From: Torreya grandis
Taxonomy: Eukaryota > Streptophyta > Pinopsida > Cupressales > Taxaceae
Assembly: GCA_037957365.1 (NCBI GenBank)
Contig: JARHVA010005354.1
Coordinates: 698,501 to 762,500 of the forward strand
Direction: 5' to 3'
Length of the DNA: 64,000 nt
Part shown: in pieces, positions 14,606 to 31,149 of the stretch
Numbering within the stretch: the first letter of the stretch is position 1
How the letters are laid out: the number at the start of each line of letters is the position of its first letter
The notes under the pieces: generated by a model
The model's database searches: none
What the model was told of the DNA's origin: nothing
Seen by the model: the letters and a program-made list of their open reading frames with translations, nothing else
Position numbers and translations under genes: made by a program

Positions 14606-17263
14606 GACTCCACTACAAGTAAGTGAGACATATTTAAATTAATGATAAATGTTTTGTAGAAAAAGGCCTAGAGTTATACAAACTCTTAAAAACAATTTCC
14701 AAAGGAAAATGGTTAAAACTTGGTCTAACTTGATCTAAAAGTGGAGTTGTATCAACAAAAAGGTCTATGCTAAAACTTGGTCTAAAATAGTCTAACATCA
14801 AATGTCTTACACAAAAAGGTCAAGTGGATGAAATGAAACCAAAATGCCAAACTTTCGATTCAAAGTGTTTCAAAAAATTCTAATCTAAAGAAAATAAAAT
14901 TTGATAGGTATTTCATAGAAGTCACAAAATTTAGGCTCAAAAACAAGAATGTGTTAGGTCTTTTGGAAAAGGCACAAAATCTAGACTTTAAAAAAATAAG
15001 GTAAGAGACTTAATCTAACAAATTTGAAACACTTTGGCATAAACTAGGCATTTGGATTTAAACATGAATTTGGTCAATTCGTATAAGGTGTGAAAGTATA
15101 TTAATAAAGAGATAGGATACTTATCATAAATCAAGGCACAAACAATAGTTTTTAAAATTGAATAAAGAATTAACCTAAGTTGCATAACCCAAAAGAGAAA
15201 GATCGATGTCTAGGCCAAAATTACACAAAGAGTAGGAAAAAATAAATCAATTTTTGGATTTGAACTTGTCAAGGCTAATTCAAAAATCAACTTAGAAAAC
15301 TAATCTTTTTAAAAAAATAATAATCTAGACAAGAAAAAACAACATAACAACACTAGGTAAAGAGTTAAAAAGTACATGTGGCTTTGGTTTCAAATTAGGA
15401 TTTGGACACAAGGAAAACAAGTCTTTGAAATGATTTTGACTAGTGTAATGATGTTATCATGATCTAAATATATGATCAATGGTTTTTTTCAAGACTTAAA
15501 TTCACAAGATTTGAAATGAATTGGGTAGTGTAATGACAACCTCTTCAATCAAATGACACATATAAAGGTTTGATAAAAGGTTCAAGCCACATGCATGATT
15601 TTAAATGGGCAGCATAATACCTCCTCAAATAAAATAGTGATGTATAAATAAGACTAATTTTAACATTGTATGATAAACAAAAATAGATAGTTTAGTTCAA
15701 GACCATGTAATAATGGATAAAAATAATATAAACACCTAAGTGTAACATCCTAAATCCTAAAACTGACAAGATTGCATAGTACTATCAAATTCCATAAATA
15801 TACTTGCTCTTGAGAGGATTTCAATTGTTAATATAAAATTTAAAAGTACATGAAAAGTAGGTTTTTTAGGCCCCCTCTTCTCTCAAGAGTTTGTATAATG
15901 ACATAGAACTTTAGGCTACTCACCTTGCATCAATAGTATGTTTGTGACAAATGGGGTTATTCTAAACTATCAATTTTTTCTCATTTATAGATGGTAAAAA
16001 GTGTGGCCAACATAAGATATACTCACGTAAATTTGATCTATGTCAACTAGATTATTGTGAAAAGGTCTTATCCTTTTCACAACCATTACATCCATTGCTT
16101 GCTCAGTATAGTGTGATGTCTAAGTTTATTATACATTCCAAGGGAAACAATCAATAATAGAGGTAGTTTAACTACCTAAACTACCATCCCAATGATACAC
16201 TAGCTTAATTTATATAACCCACCATAGAGTGGGGTTGAAACAATGTTAGGATATGAATTGCCAAGTCAATGTTTCCCTAAAGAACCCTCCAGAAGGTGAT
16301 GAACTTTGATCACAAGACAAAATGCATGAAAATTAAAGATAAGTAAAAAGACTTTATGGTCATTTTGGGGTCACCCAAACCATATATATTTAGGAAGGGC
16401 CTTAACAACTTTATTTGTATACCTTTAGACTAAAGTGACAAAGGCAAAGAATGAACACTTTTGGTCACCCAAGTTTGCTAAAGGGGATGGGGGAGATCAT
16501 ACATGCATCACTAAATTTTCTAGAAATAAACAAATTTCAACAAATAAGCATAGAATGTACAACTCTTAGGAGTATGTAACTAAATGTGAAAGTTCATTCT
16601 ATTTCACCAAAACAAAGTATGTTGTGAAATTTGAGCCCCTTGGAATTTTTTGTTTGAAAAATTTACAAAAAACTTTAAAAATAAAAAAATCATGAAAAAA
16701 AAAGTTACTTTTAAGCACCAATTACAAAGTGTGAAATATTTAACCATGTTCAAACTTTACTTTTTCCACCTTAGGACCTATAATTTGTTAGAGGGTTTTC
16801 CTACTTAGAATCCCAAAAGTGAGTGAGAAAAAAATATTTAAGATTTAACTCTTGGCTTTCTTATTTTTTTGTCTCATATAGGGATCAATGTTGGTCCATG
16901 TAGGGATCAATGTTGATCCACATAGGGATCATCATTGATTATTCTATCAAGATTGATGTCAGTCGAGAAGATTGATGTCAATTCTTGTAAAAACATAATA
17001 TAATTTTCACAAAAATAATGTTAGTGAAATAAGCTTAAAACTAATAATTATTACTAGATCCTAAAAAAAAATGGTTAGACAAATAATATGTAGGCTCTTA
17101 GACAGAGAAAACCAAAAAAAATAAAAAAAACCTTGCTAATCATGTTTTTATTGTGCTCTACTTTTCACACAAGGGTCAATGTCAATTTTGGTGGTCAATG
17201 TTGGTCTAGGAGAACTAACATTGGTCTCTATCAAATTTTAAATAAAATGGAATTGATCACCTA
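14606..17263 (-). other. gypsy1 5' leader with degenerate 'gatcaatgttggtc' repeats
   Basis: About 2.7 kb between gag and the 5' LTR with no recognised gene. Between about 16,880 and 16,985, and again at 17,165-17,230, the motif 'gatcaatgttggtc', 'gattgatgtcagtcg' or 'aacattggtc' is repeated. It resembles the palindromic motif seen in copia2. A weak primer-binding-like stretch is 'ggtctctatcaaa' (17,223-17,235, plus strand), about 28 bases from the LTR edge. That is too far and too degenerate to call. Confidence 0.55.
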
Positions 17264-18166
17264 TGATTCATTAAAAAATATAAAGACATATACACTTTTA
17301 CCTTATTTGGGAGATCCAAATGGCTTTGTTGAATGGCTTGCTCAACTTGTGCATCAAGAAGTATTTGAAAATGGAGGTTGTTTGGCTCCTTCTCTCCTTG
17401 GCACCTTGGCTTATGATTGATTGGCTTAAGATCTGAGCATGGTAACACCACTGGATAAGTATTTAAGCATTATAACACTACATCAAAGAGATTTTTGAAG
17501 ATATTTGAGCATAATAACTTTGCACCAAAATATCTTCAAAACCAATAGGTATGGCCAATTAACTCTCACCCAAGGTGAGTTAAGGTTGAGTTTAAGCTTG
17601 GAATGGGTTCAAACTAACTCTTGGTGAGTTAAAAATAACTTCAATGGAGTTAATAGTTCTCAAGTAATTATGATTTTCAATTACTAGGCATGGCTCTCAA
17701 ATTAGATATTTTAAGATATTTTCAAAGAGCTTGACACCACATAAAGGCAATGATGAAAGGCTAGGATATTTTGAATTTTTGAATTTCCTTTTTTAGATAT
17801 TCATTAATTGAAAATGGATAATTCATCTAGGCATTTAATCTTGTTTATTTTTTTAATTTTTTTTAATTATCCTTTTAGTCTTTCAAGGTTTAATTAAGTG
17901 TGCAAGTGCCCCACTTAATAGGACCATAGGATAAATTGATAGTTGTGATGCCACAAGGTGATTGGGGATGAATCCATTAGAATTTATTGTTTTATACATT
18001 ATAATAATTCAATTAGGGATGTTTTCATATGATTGTGAGCTTTGATTAATGATGTTCAAGCAAATTTAGGATGTTCAGTGATTCTTAGGCTTAATTTACA
18101 ATGGTTGGTAGGAATCGGTCTGAAGTCTAGTCGAAAGCCAATTATGGTAAATTTTAGATGTCTACA
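17264..18166 (-). repeat. gypsy1 5' LTR
   Basis: Partner of 2,835-3,752. On the minus strand it begins TGTAGACATCTAAAATT at 18,166, a clean TG start. The 95-codon open frame at 17,133-17,420 lies mostly inside the LTR and is not taken as a gene. Confidence 0.85.
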
Positions 18167-20852
18167 ACTTGTAATCTATTACAATGTTTTTGGGTTAATT
18201 CATGTTAAATGGATTTACCTTGATGCTCAAATTTCCTAAACTAGTTCATTTTATCCCAAAATACTAGAAATTCATATTAAATTCATACTTGGACTATCTA
18301 TGCACCAACCACAATACGTCATCCCCATCCTCCAATGCATCCACATCCTAAATATTACACCATTATCTCTCTCTCAAATCAACTAAGATAATAACATAAT
18401 CATAAATTCACAAATGAATAATAGTTTCTCCATTTAATAGTAAAATTTTGAAAGTCCCAAGGTTTCAATTATTTACTAAGAATTTTTTAATTTTGATCAT
18501 AACTTTATTTTTAAAAACTGTTTTGAAAAACCTAAATAAGTTTTGGAATCTTGATAAAGTAGAGAATATTTCATTACTAACCACATATTTTTCAAAAAAA
18601 TCAAAATTTCTATTGTTTTTTAGGTCTATCATTTATTTTTCAGAATGGATGCCTCTACCATTTGCTTCTCACATAGCTCTTATTTAGACATCACCAGATA
18701 AATGAAGGTTTATATTTACAAATTATTTACTTTAATTTACTTTCCACTTTCTACTAAATTTTTTTATTACAGGGTTGTGCATTTCTATGTTCTTTCTTAA
18801 AATACCATCCCATGTTACAACTATGTGACACATGATGAGTTTTGAGTGGGGCATTGTATACACCATATTTTTAAAATTTATCATTTATTGATAGTTTTTC
18901 TCTTAAATTAACCTATCAATTTTTTATCCCTATAAGTTCATGCCTTAAAGGGTATATCAAAAAATTGGTGGGTAGACCATTGGTGCATCACAAGATTTTT
19001 GGCCAACTCTATCATTACCTAAACCCATTAAAAAACATACTTATCCAAATCTAAAATAAATATAAACCCTGTATACACATTTAACTAAGAATTTATCCAT
19101 AAAATATACACTAATTAAATACCCTATTTTATACTAGTTCATCAAGGTTGATCTTGTTAGAAATAACTAAGCACACATTATGAAACTAAGTTGGCCTATC
19201 CAACTTAGTTTGAAGGCTAACTATAACTTTTTACAACTAACAAGATCAAGAAAGCTAATATTTTCAAATAAATTTTTTGAAGGGTTAAGGCCTTTCCATT
19301 TATATAAACATAAGGATCATTTCAATATAATAGAGAGGAATAATCATTTTCACATCATTACATTTTGCAATTCTACTAAATTTATATTTGAAGGAACTAT
19401 TGATTAGGGTTTGCCTTGGAGAGAAGATTACTTGTCTTGTGGGAAGTTTTGGATGAAAATTAGGAGTATTTTATCCTAGATATTATTTCTATAGTTTTTT
19501 ATTTAAAAAACAAAAAAAACTTATTGCAAAGCACCATTGGGAAAGGGAGAGATTTATAATCAATGGGTTCGCCCAAGGTAAGTATTCTTAACTCTTGCTA
19601 TTTCATTTGACAGAGAGATATTGTATAAGTAATATGTGTTATGGATGTATAACTCCCTGATTATATTACCTCTATGCTTAAAATTAGTATAGATATAGGG
19701 TTTTCATTACTTTTTATTTTTTATTTTAGGTAATCTAGGCCCAAATTTTCCTACCATAATCCCTTGTGTTTATTTATGTTTAACCATCCCCCTTTGTGCC
19801 ACAAGCTTTAATGGTCACTAGATTAGTTTTATTTTATGTACTTAGACATAGCTTAGGTTGTTTCATAGTGTAATTTTACTAGAGGATTTATAACCCTCTC
19901 TTTTGGTGTTGTGTGGAAAGAGATCCCTTGGTTAGGTTTAACTGATCCAATTTGGTCATACTCCTAATATAAAAATTTATTATAATGGATGTTAGTTTAT
20001 TTCCTTATTCGATCTTGGATTTTACTAAGTCAAATAAGTTGTAGATCTATCTTAATTTATTGTATACATGTTCCATTACCTTATTTTTATTCCTCATGGA
20101 TCCATTACTTCTTATATTTTTCAAATTATTTGATCCCTTCCATTATCCTTCTCATGCCTCTTATTTTTTTGGATTTTGAGTTACATGACAATACCTTGTG
20201 GAAGACTACTAGATGATCTTAAAAAAATATTTTCACCTATGATATCACATCTAGGACCCCTAACACTTTTATTTATTTCATATTTTAGATTTAACCTCAA
20301 TGTTACTTCCTTATTATTATACCTCCTAAATTTTATATCGTATCACTACTTTATTTTTATTGTATTATCCTTCCTACTTATTAAAACTCTTAGCTCTATC
20401 TCATATATTTTAATGCCCCCAAGATCTTTTCTTTTTATAATATTCATACCTCTTTGATCTTACCTCCTTTTACTATCAATTTTTATGCTTCACAGATATT
20501 TATCTACATTTTAAATTCTAGGTTCCCTTATTATATTTATTCCTCTTAGTACTTTCATTTACTATTCTCTTACACTTTTAAACTCTTATCCTTCCATATT
20601 ATTTCACACATCTTGGATTATTTTTCTTTAATTTTTGTGCCTCATGGTTTTATCCATCCTATTTTTCATACCTCATGGATTTACCAATCTTCTATTTATG
20701 CATATTTTATTTTATTTAGTTTCATGGTAATACCATGGGAAACACAACCAAGACTTCATCAAAAGTGTTCATTATCTTATATTACCTACTAGTTACCACT
20801 TCTAGTCCCAACCTTAGGAAGGTATTTTTTTATAAACATGAGGAAATGGTTG

Positions 20853-20861
<9 letters not shown>
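18167..20861. other. Unassigned AT-rich sequence with degenerate pyrimidine-rich repeats
   Basis: No gene recognised. Open frames at 18,448-18,687, 19,180-19,407 and 19,989-20,457 lack any family signature and follow AT-rich or CT-rich composition. From about 20,080 to 20,730 the plus strand is pyrimidine-rich and repeats a loose unit like 'cctcatggatttacc' followed by 'tatttttc' (for example near 20,093, 20,638 and 20,670). This may be the remains of old LTRs. Confidence 0.5.
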
Positions 20862-24990
<4,129 letters not shown>

Positions 24991-24999
24991 TGAACTTCA

Positions 25000-25920
25000 C
25001 TTCATCTTCACTTTCAAAAACAACTTTAATTATTATATGTTCTAGACCTATATCCTTCCACCATGTATTTCCTTTTCTATGGAAGCCTTCATAATCAATA
25101 GGTTGTACCTAAGTTCTATTCCTCAAAATAAAATCTAACTAACCCAAAATTTATTTAGTAACATCAACATTACCCAGAATTTGGGAATAGTTTGAATGGA
25201 CCCTTTCTTTAGTTATGGGATATTCATGTAAAAATTAACAAATGAAGTTACCTATGACTTTAAAAATAGTATAGGCCCAAAACCAAAGAGGTAAGTTTGT
25301 AAGTTGTGACCAAATTGGATTGTTGTTGAAGGTTTTAGTGAGTGGGTTAAATTTAGGATGCTAGGTTTTAGCCATTAGCTTATGCTTCTCCCAAGCCCAC
25401 GAATACTAATTGAAAATGGTATACCTATCTTTAATAGAATAAAAATAACAATAAATATGTCTATCTCGCAAGGTCTAATTTCAAATTTACCTTCTACCAA
25501 GGCTTGCTAGTGGATGTAAATCCATCCATGGAGGTCTAGTAAACTAGATCAAAAGATGTTAAATCTATATATCATACCATTAATAGAAATCCAATCATTT
25601 TTTTGGATGAAATCTAATTATTGTTCATCCAAAGAGATGGCTAGGATGATTTTAACAGTGGATAAGGGCTCTAAATGTCTCTTCCTCAAGATGTTCTTAG
25701 CATAGGAGGGTTTTAATACTTGTTTGCCCCCACATTTAACAACACCAACATAATTGGTATATCTACTAAAGACACCAACATTTTCATCATTCTTGTCTAG
25801 AGTATAACCTTTAATAATAGAATCCCTATTATTTTGGGTTTTATGATTTTTGTCTTCTTGAGTAGATCCATATTTTTTGGGGTGTTTTAGATAGCTGATG
25901 CAAAGTTTTAAATCTTCCAT
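25000..25920 (-). pseudogene. DUF4283-domain (retroelement zinc-binding protein) pseudogene
   Basis: On the minus strand one frame reads 'HPKFNPLTKTFNNNPIWSQL' and, after one residue, 'NLPLWFWAYTIFKVIGNF', then 'RVHSNYSQILGNVDVTK' and 'RTQVQPIDYEGF' (about 25,060-25,350). This matches the DUF4283 pattern: 'FNP', 'PIW-RL-LP-WF', 'GN-G', 'YARI-V-D', 'W-Q-LDYE', normally followed by a CCHC knuckle. Such proteins are common in plants and are often the first ORF of LINE-type or other retroelements. A 100-codon Lys-rich open segment (25,618-25,920) lies upstream and may be its N-terminal part. Stops are frequent. No RT or endonuclease was recognised downstream (24,990 to 22,000), so the parent element type is uncertain. 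Confidence 0.55.
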
Positions 25921-27536
25921 GTTCCAATATATATCCTTATTTCTTGCACATTTTCATTTGTCTCTAGTGGCTTATCAAATCCATCCACTAAAGTATTTCA
26001 CTCTTTGGTCATAGGAGTAATCGATTGATATCCTCTTAGAGAGGAAACACTAGCTTAGAGAATATTCCCTTTAGACATGGGGGTAAGGGTCTTAGAGAAA
26101 CTTATTACCAAAGGTTATGTTTGCATCTAAAAGTTTGCTATTGACACTTATACATATTTAAATGTGATTCAATTTTTAGAATTATATTGGAGTTATTTGT
26201 GGATCTTCACTCTCAATTCTTGACTAAATGATGATATCTTATCTTATTTTCTATAGGCTAGTCTCAACCAACACTTCTTTATTATTAATCAAGAACTAAG
26301 GAGATTCAATAAAACAATCAATGCTATTATAATTTTCATAATCAATTTTATGATCCATAGCTTCAAATTCCTAGCCTTGGATTTTCCATAAACACCATTT
26401 TCCTTCTCTATCATGATTGGATAATGTAGATAGGCTATTTTACCGAGATCTTATTTTTCAAGTGAATTATCCATATATACTAAGTGTAAATTAGTTGATA
26501 AATACCTTAGGCCATTATATATTACTTTATCTAATTATGTGAGTTTATTTTAATAAAATAGGTGATTTCATTTCTTTTAATCCACTTGGTCCATCTATTT
26601 TTCCTTATAAAGAGGAGAATCTCAATCCATCTAATCTATGTTTTAATTAAAAAATATTCTAACTAGGTCAATAGACACATGGAAAAATATTTTAAAAGAA
26701 TGACATATTAGTAATAAAATTCATCCTAATTAATACCTCACATTATGTGATGGCCCTTGATCATATGTCATAAATGATTTTTTCTATTCAAAGTTATCCT
26801 CAACCATTTAGTCAATGGTTATATAATAGTGTGAGCCTGTTTAACCAAAGATATATAGATTTCCTCAACTTGTCAAATCAACATTCTTTACTTCCCATCT
26901 ACCTGAACACTCAATTTAGATCTATGATAATTGGAATTTATTATGTGATTATCAAAATTAAATCCTTTAGCTTAATTTTTGAAGATTTCAGATTTGGAAA
27001 TCTATAGGATGGTATTGGAAGATCTACATAATCATGATATTTACAATGGTCAAGGTAATCCTAAATGGAAAATCCATACCTAGTATTTAATTTATATTTA
27101 ATGGTGTAGATATGTAGTCTAGCAATTATCATGGATACTTAAGCATGATTTTTTTTTCTTTATAAATATGTGCATGTCACAAAGTTTCAAAACATCAAAG
27201 GGTTAGAAAATACTGATACCTAAATAGTTTAATTCTATTACATCCCTTTTTATGGTATAAATTTTAGGATGCTCTTGGAGAAAATTTTGATTCCTTGTAC
27301 ATGATGTCTTCATATTTTTCATTAAGGTAACTAAGCATTATTTATTTTTAATGTATGAATCACCCTAGACCCTTTTAATGTCAATGAAAATTACTTGTGT
27401 GTAAATTATTGAAATAAATATATATTTTTGAAATTCTTGATTGTCTATCCCTTAATTCTATCTTATTTCTCTAACTTCATTCATGATTTCAAATAGGTCT
27501 TACCCTTTAATCTCAATGATTTGAATTATTTTCAAA
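25921..27536. other. Unassigned sequence before copia1
   Basis: No gene recognised. A 77-codon frame at 26,774-27,007 has no family signature. The last five bases (27,532-27,536, tcaaa) resemble the bases following copia1 (ttaaa). Confidence 0.45.
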
Positions 27537-29327
27537 TGTTGAGCATTGTTTCTATTGTTGAGGTTTGTCACTGATGTCAAATGTTCTTTATAAGGTCTTC
27601 ATGAGGTTATTCAAGAATGTAGCTATGAGAGAGAATATTGATTAGTGTTGAAGTGTTTTTGAGAGTGTAAGGTATGTTATTATGATTGTATAAGTGATGT
27701 GAAGGTCATAATGGAAGGTCCTTATTTTCAAATTTGTCAAGTGCTTGAGCTTAATAGTGTCTTGAGAAGGTATGTGCATAGTATGCCTCATTTTATGCAT
27801 GAAAGAGCATGATGACTTGGTGAGATGGATTCATAGAGACATGAGAGGTTTTATAAGGTTTATTGAACATGAATATGATGAATTAGAGTACTCATTATAG
27901 TCTCAAGGTAAGCTTATAGGGGTAATACCTTCAGACCAAGTCTACACCTAGACTACTCCTAGACCCTAACTGGTCTAATCAAGCATCATGATTTGTTGTC
28001 AAGTCATACAAAGGATGTATGACTATTTTCAAGAATGTATGATATTTATTGAGTATTTTATAGTGGTGGAGAGTGCATATAAAGAGTAATGAAGGTCATT
28101 TTTAAGGCCTAATATGGTTTGTAAGGTAAGGCCTAAGTGAGCAAAGAAAGAGAGTATGGCCCAATTGGGTATCATGATTAGTTTTCAAGGAAAGTGTGAG
28201 TAGGGGAGAATTGGAAAAGGTAATTAAAATTGTTTTTAAATATTTTAATGAATTTTGAGATCAAATTTAAAGGATAAGGCATGGAAATGTGCTCTAAGGT
28301 CTCTCAAGTGCACAAAGTGAAGGGTTCTCTACATGAGAAGGTTTTTATTGAGCTCATTAGCTCATAAATACTCTACATGGGAACCTAAAATATTCATGGT
28401 ATATGGGGAAGGGTCATAGCTTAAAATTATATTCATTTGTTTTTGGATTGAGGGGTTATGCTTTATGAATGATTGTTAAGAATGGAAATAAGTTTAAACC
28501 CTCTTAGAACCCTAATAAGAACTTGATGTTGAAGATGTTGATCAAAAGTTCCTAGAATGGATTGGTTTTCTTAGGTAATCTATTTTATGTTGTAATAAAC
28601 TCTCTCATTCATCTCTAGGTGTGATTGAGTTGTTAGGAGTATGAGTAGACCTTAAAAGAAAGTGCACATTTCTTAAAATTCTTTTGTAGCAGTCAAATTT
28701 GACCAATTCAAACTATGAAAATGGATAGAGAATGAATATTGAGACTCGTGTTTCATGTAAATTTAGGTTTATGTATAGGTTCAAGTATTAAATTGTGCTA
28801 AACTTATCATCCAAGTTATCTAGTCGTTAAGAGGCCTAATGGTGGAAACAATGAAAAACCTAGGCAATAGTGAGAAGATTATTAGGAATGTGTTATCATG
28901 AACTAGTGATGAAACCAAGTGCATGGAGATGTTTTTAAGGAATTTAAATACATTATAATGTATAGTATAATTTTTTGAAGTTATTTAGTATAGTGAAAAG
29001 TTTTCTCACAAGTTGACCTATCTGGTTCAGATGAGACAGTGAGATATAAGGTTATGAGATCAGTCTGCAAGACCAATATTTCCATTTGACCATATTATAT
29101 TTCTATCTAATAATGGTATAATGATATCATAGGATTATATACATGAATAAAAATTCATTTAAGATATATATATATAGGTGTTGTAATTCTGAGTCACCAT
29201 GACTGGTCTTTAAAGAAAATTGGCAATTCTAAGTGAGCAAGTTGCAGGAGTGTTTTCAAGTCCTTTTGCCTGTGTAATGGTGTAATGAATTATAATTATA
29301 TTTATGAATTTATCGAGGTATTTGAGG

Positions 29328-29366
<39 letters not shown>

Positions 29367-30458
29367 ATTTTCATTTTTATGGAGCTAAATAGCATGTGAT
29401 ATTCAGATTTTCAAGATAGACATTTTTGTGTGTATGAAGGCATAATGTGAATAGTATTAATGGTGTTCTTCAAGTAGTGGTTTAAGATAGAAAATATAAT
29501 GGACATAATATGAGATCATTTGAGGTATATTTTAGTGTTACATGAAGTGTTATTTTCATTTTTATAGTTTAAAAGTGTCCCAAGGAGATCAAAGGGTAAG
29601 GTGTACTAATGAAGGCCTAATTGAATCAGGTCTCATTAAGGGATAAAGAATTATTTGGTCCATTTGAGATATGACCAACCTAATTTAATGATTGATTCAT
29701 GTTTTTGTAATTTAATAAGTCATATTTTTTTTAAAATATAAGTGTGCAATTGTGTGTGGCCAACCAAGAGGTGTATGAGCAAGAGCCTAGTATAAGAACA
29801 AGGCCTAAGTGACTAGTTAGAGAATGAGAGAGTCGAAGCAAAGGATATAGCACTTTGAAGAGATAAAGGAGTTATTTTATTCCATCATATTGGTGCATAT
29901 AAAATATCATGAAGATATAACATGAGTACTATAGATGAAGATCAAGGTCATATGACCTAATATGTCTTGAAGAGACCTAATTGAGCAAAGAGACCTAAAA
30001 GGGAATATGAGGGGGATAAGAGGATGAAGATTTGAAGAGGTTTTAATAATTAGTTGGTTAAGAAATAATTCATTTTTAATGTTATTAAATCAATTATGTG
30101 GTTGAGTTAATGATAATCCATTTAAGGGGTCGGTGCCTCCTTGTAAGTTGGTAATTGTTAAAGATTAGTTGGGTTGGTGCTTGGATAGTTGGGGTTGGTG
30201 CTCTATGTGGAGTTGGTTATTCAAAAAATTATGACATTTTTAATTATAATAATATATTCCATTAGGAAGGGACTAGTGGGTTTTCTTCCCCTTAAATTTT
30301 TTGACTCATAAATGTGTTTTTGTGTTATGCTCATGTGAATGACTCTTTATGAATTATTATAGTTTTATATTTATTTGATGGTTCAAAGAATGTTAAGGTA
30401 CATGTGAAAGAATTTTTTAAGAGACTAATTCATCCCCCTCTTAATCACTATGTTTCCA
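27537..30458 (+). repeat. copia1 5' LTR
   Basis: Starts TGTTGAGCATTG. Shares long collinear stretches with 38,914-41,758, for example 'gtgcctccttg' near 30,137 and 41,476, and 'atgactggt' near 29,200 and 40,570. Contains a (GT)n tract absent from the partner. The right edge (tttcca) is placed by alignment and by the primer site that follows. Confidence 0.85.
29329..29363. repeat. (GT)n microsatellite in copia1 5' LTR only
   Basis: About 17 GT units. The aligned part of the 3' LTR (around 40,690) has no such repeat, so it arose after insertion. Confidence 0.95.
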
Positions 30459-30462
30459 AAAA

Positions 30463-30476
30463 TTTGTATCATAACT
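30463..30476 (+). other. copia1 primer-binding site, degenerate
   Basis: 'tttgtatcataac' just after the 5' LTR resembles TGGTATCAGAGC, the complement of the 3' end of initiator methionine tRNA, with about three changes. Its position fits the minus-strand primer site. Confidence 0.5.
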
Positions 30477-30489
30477 TGTTCCTTTGAAT

Positions 30490-31100
30490 AACTTCTAATA
30501 GCTTGAAGGTGATTCTAAGAAGCACAAGATGACTAGTGATAAAAAAGAAGAAGACAGCATATATGACAAAGAATTATGTGATGAATTTGAATAAGGATAT
30601 GCTGAATTAGACCTTAAATTTGAGATCATAAGTTCCCTTGATGATTTAAATCATCAAAATAATACTATCAAGGATCTTAGGAGTTAGTTAGAAGGTGTCA
30701 ACACAAGGTTTAGGTCAAAGGAAATTGAGTATGACTAGTTTAAGATAGAGAAAAATTCCTTGAAGGTTAAACATGAGAATATCATAGACAAGATAATCAA
30801 GCTTGAGAAAGAGCATGAGAATTTAGAATAATCCAGGAGTACCAACATGAAAAGACCAATTAGGCATCCCAATGTAATAAGGGATAAGTTATCATGGAAC
30901 CATGGGAAACGGAGTAATCAATCAAGAGGTAAGTACAAAAATGTTTTTTTTTATAGTTTTCATAATATATGACACATTGCAAGATTTTTTTATAATAGAT
31001 TTAGAAGGCCCTCGATATTCAAAAAGATATATTAATCTCCTAGAGTACATGAGGAGGGTCAAATATTGGTATGGAATCCAAAGTAAGTTAGGTTTGATCT
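30490..31100 (+). pseudogene. copia1 gag, C-terminal remnant
   Basis: The plus strand reads a charged, helix-prone stretch ('DSKKHKMTSDKKEED', 'NIIDKIIKLEKEHENLE') and then a decayed CCHC knuckle 'FYSFHNIWHIARFF', with aromatic residues in place of Cys. This is the end part of a copia Gag. The capsid domain that normally precedes it is missing, because the segment starts within a few dozen bases of the primer site. This indicates an internal deletion. Several stops. A 66-codon frame (30,902-31,102) covers the knuckle region in another phase. Confidence 0.6.
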
Positions 31101-31149
31101 AATTGAGACCAAGTGTCAAGATGGACTATTTGATAAAGAATAATAAAAG

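Larger units (their letters stand above)
2835..18166 (-). mobile_element. gypsy1: Tat-lineage Ty3/gypsy LTR retrotransposon, decayed full-length
   Basis: About 15.3 kb between two related direct repeats (2,835-3,752 and 17,264-18,166). The internal region reads on the minus strand in the order gag, protease, RT, RNase H, second RNase H, integrase, which is the Ty3/gypsy order. The extra RNase H after the RT-linked one is a known hallmark of the Tat/Ogre lineage. A purine tract adjoins the 3' LTR. The 5' leader (about 2.7 kb) and the 3' noncoding part (about 2.5 kb) are both long, as is usual for this lineage. Every domain carries stops and frameshifts, so the copy is dead. No target site duplication could be seen, and no convincing primer-binding site beside the 5' LTR. 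The order of events relative to its flanks is unknown. Confidence 0.88.

Noticed and set aside
17133..17420. 95-codon plus-strand open frame spanning the gypsy1 5' LTR edge
   Set aside because: Crosses the LTR boundary, is antisense to the element, and its counterpart in the other LTR is not open.
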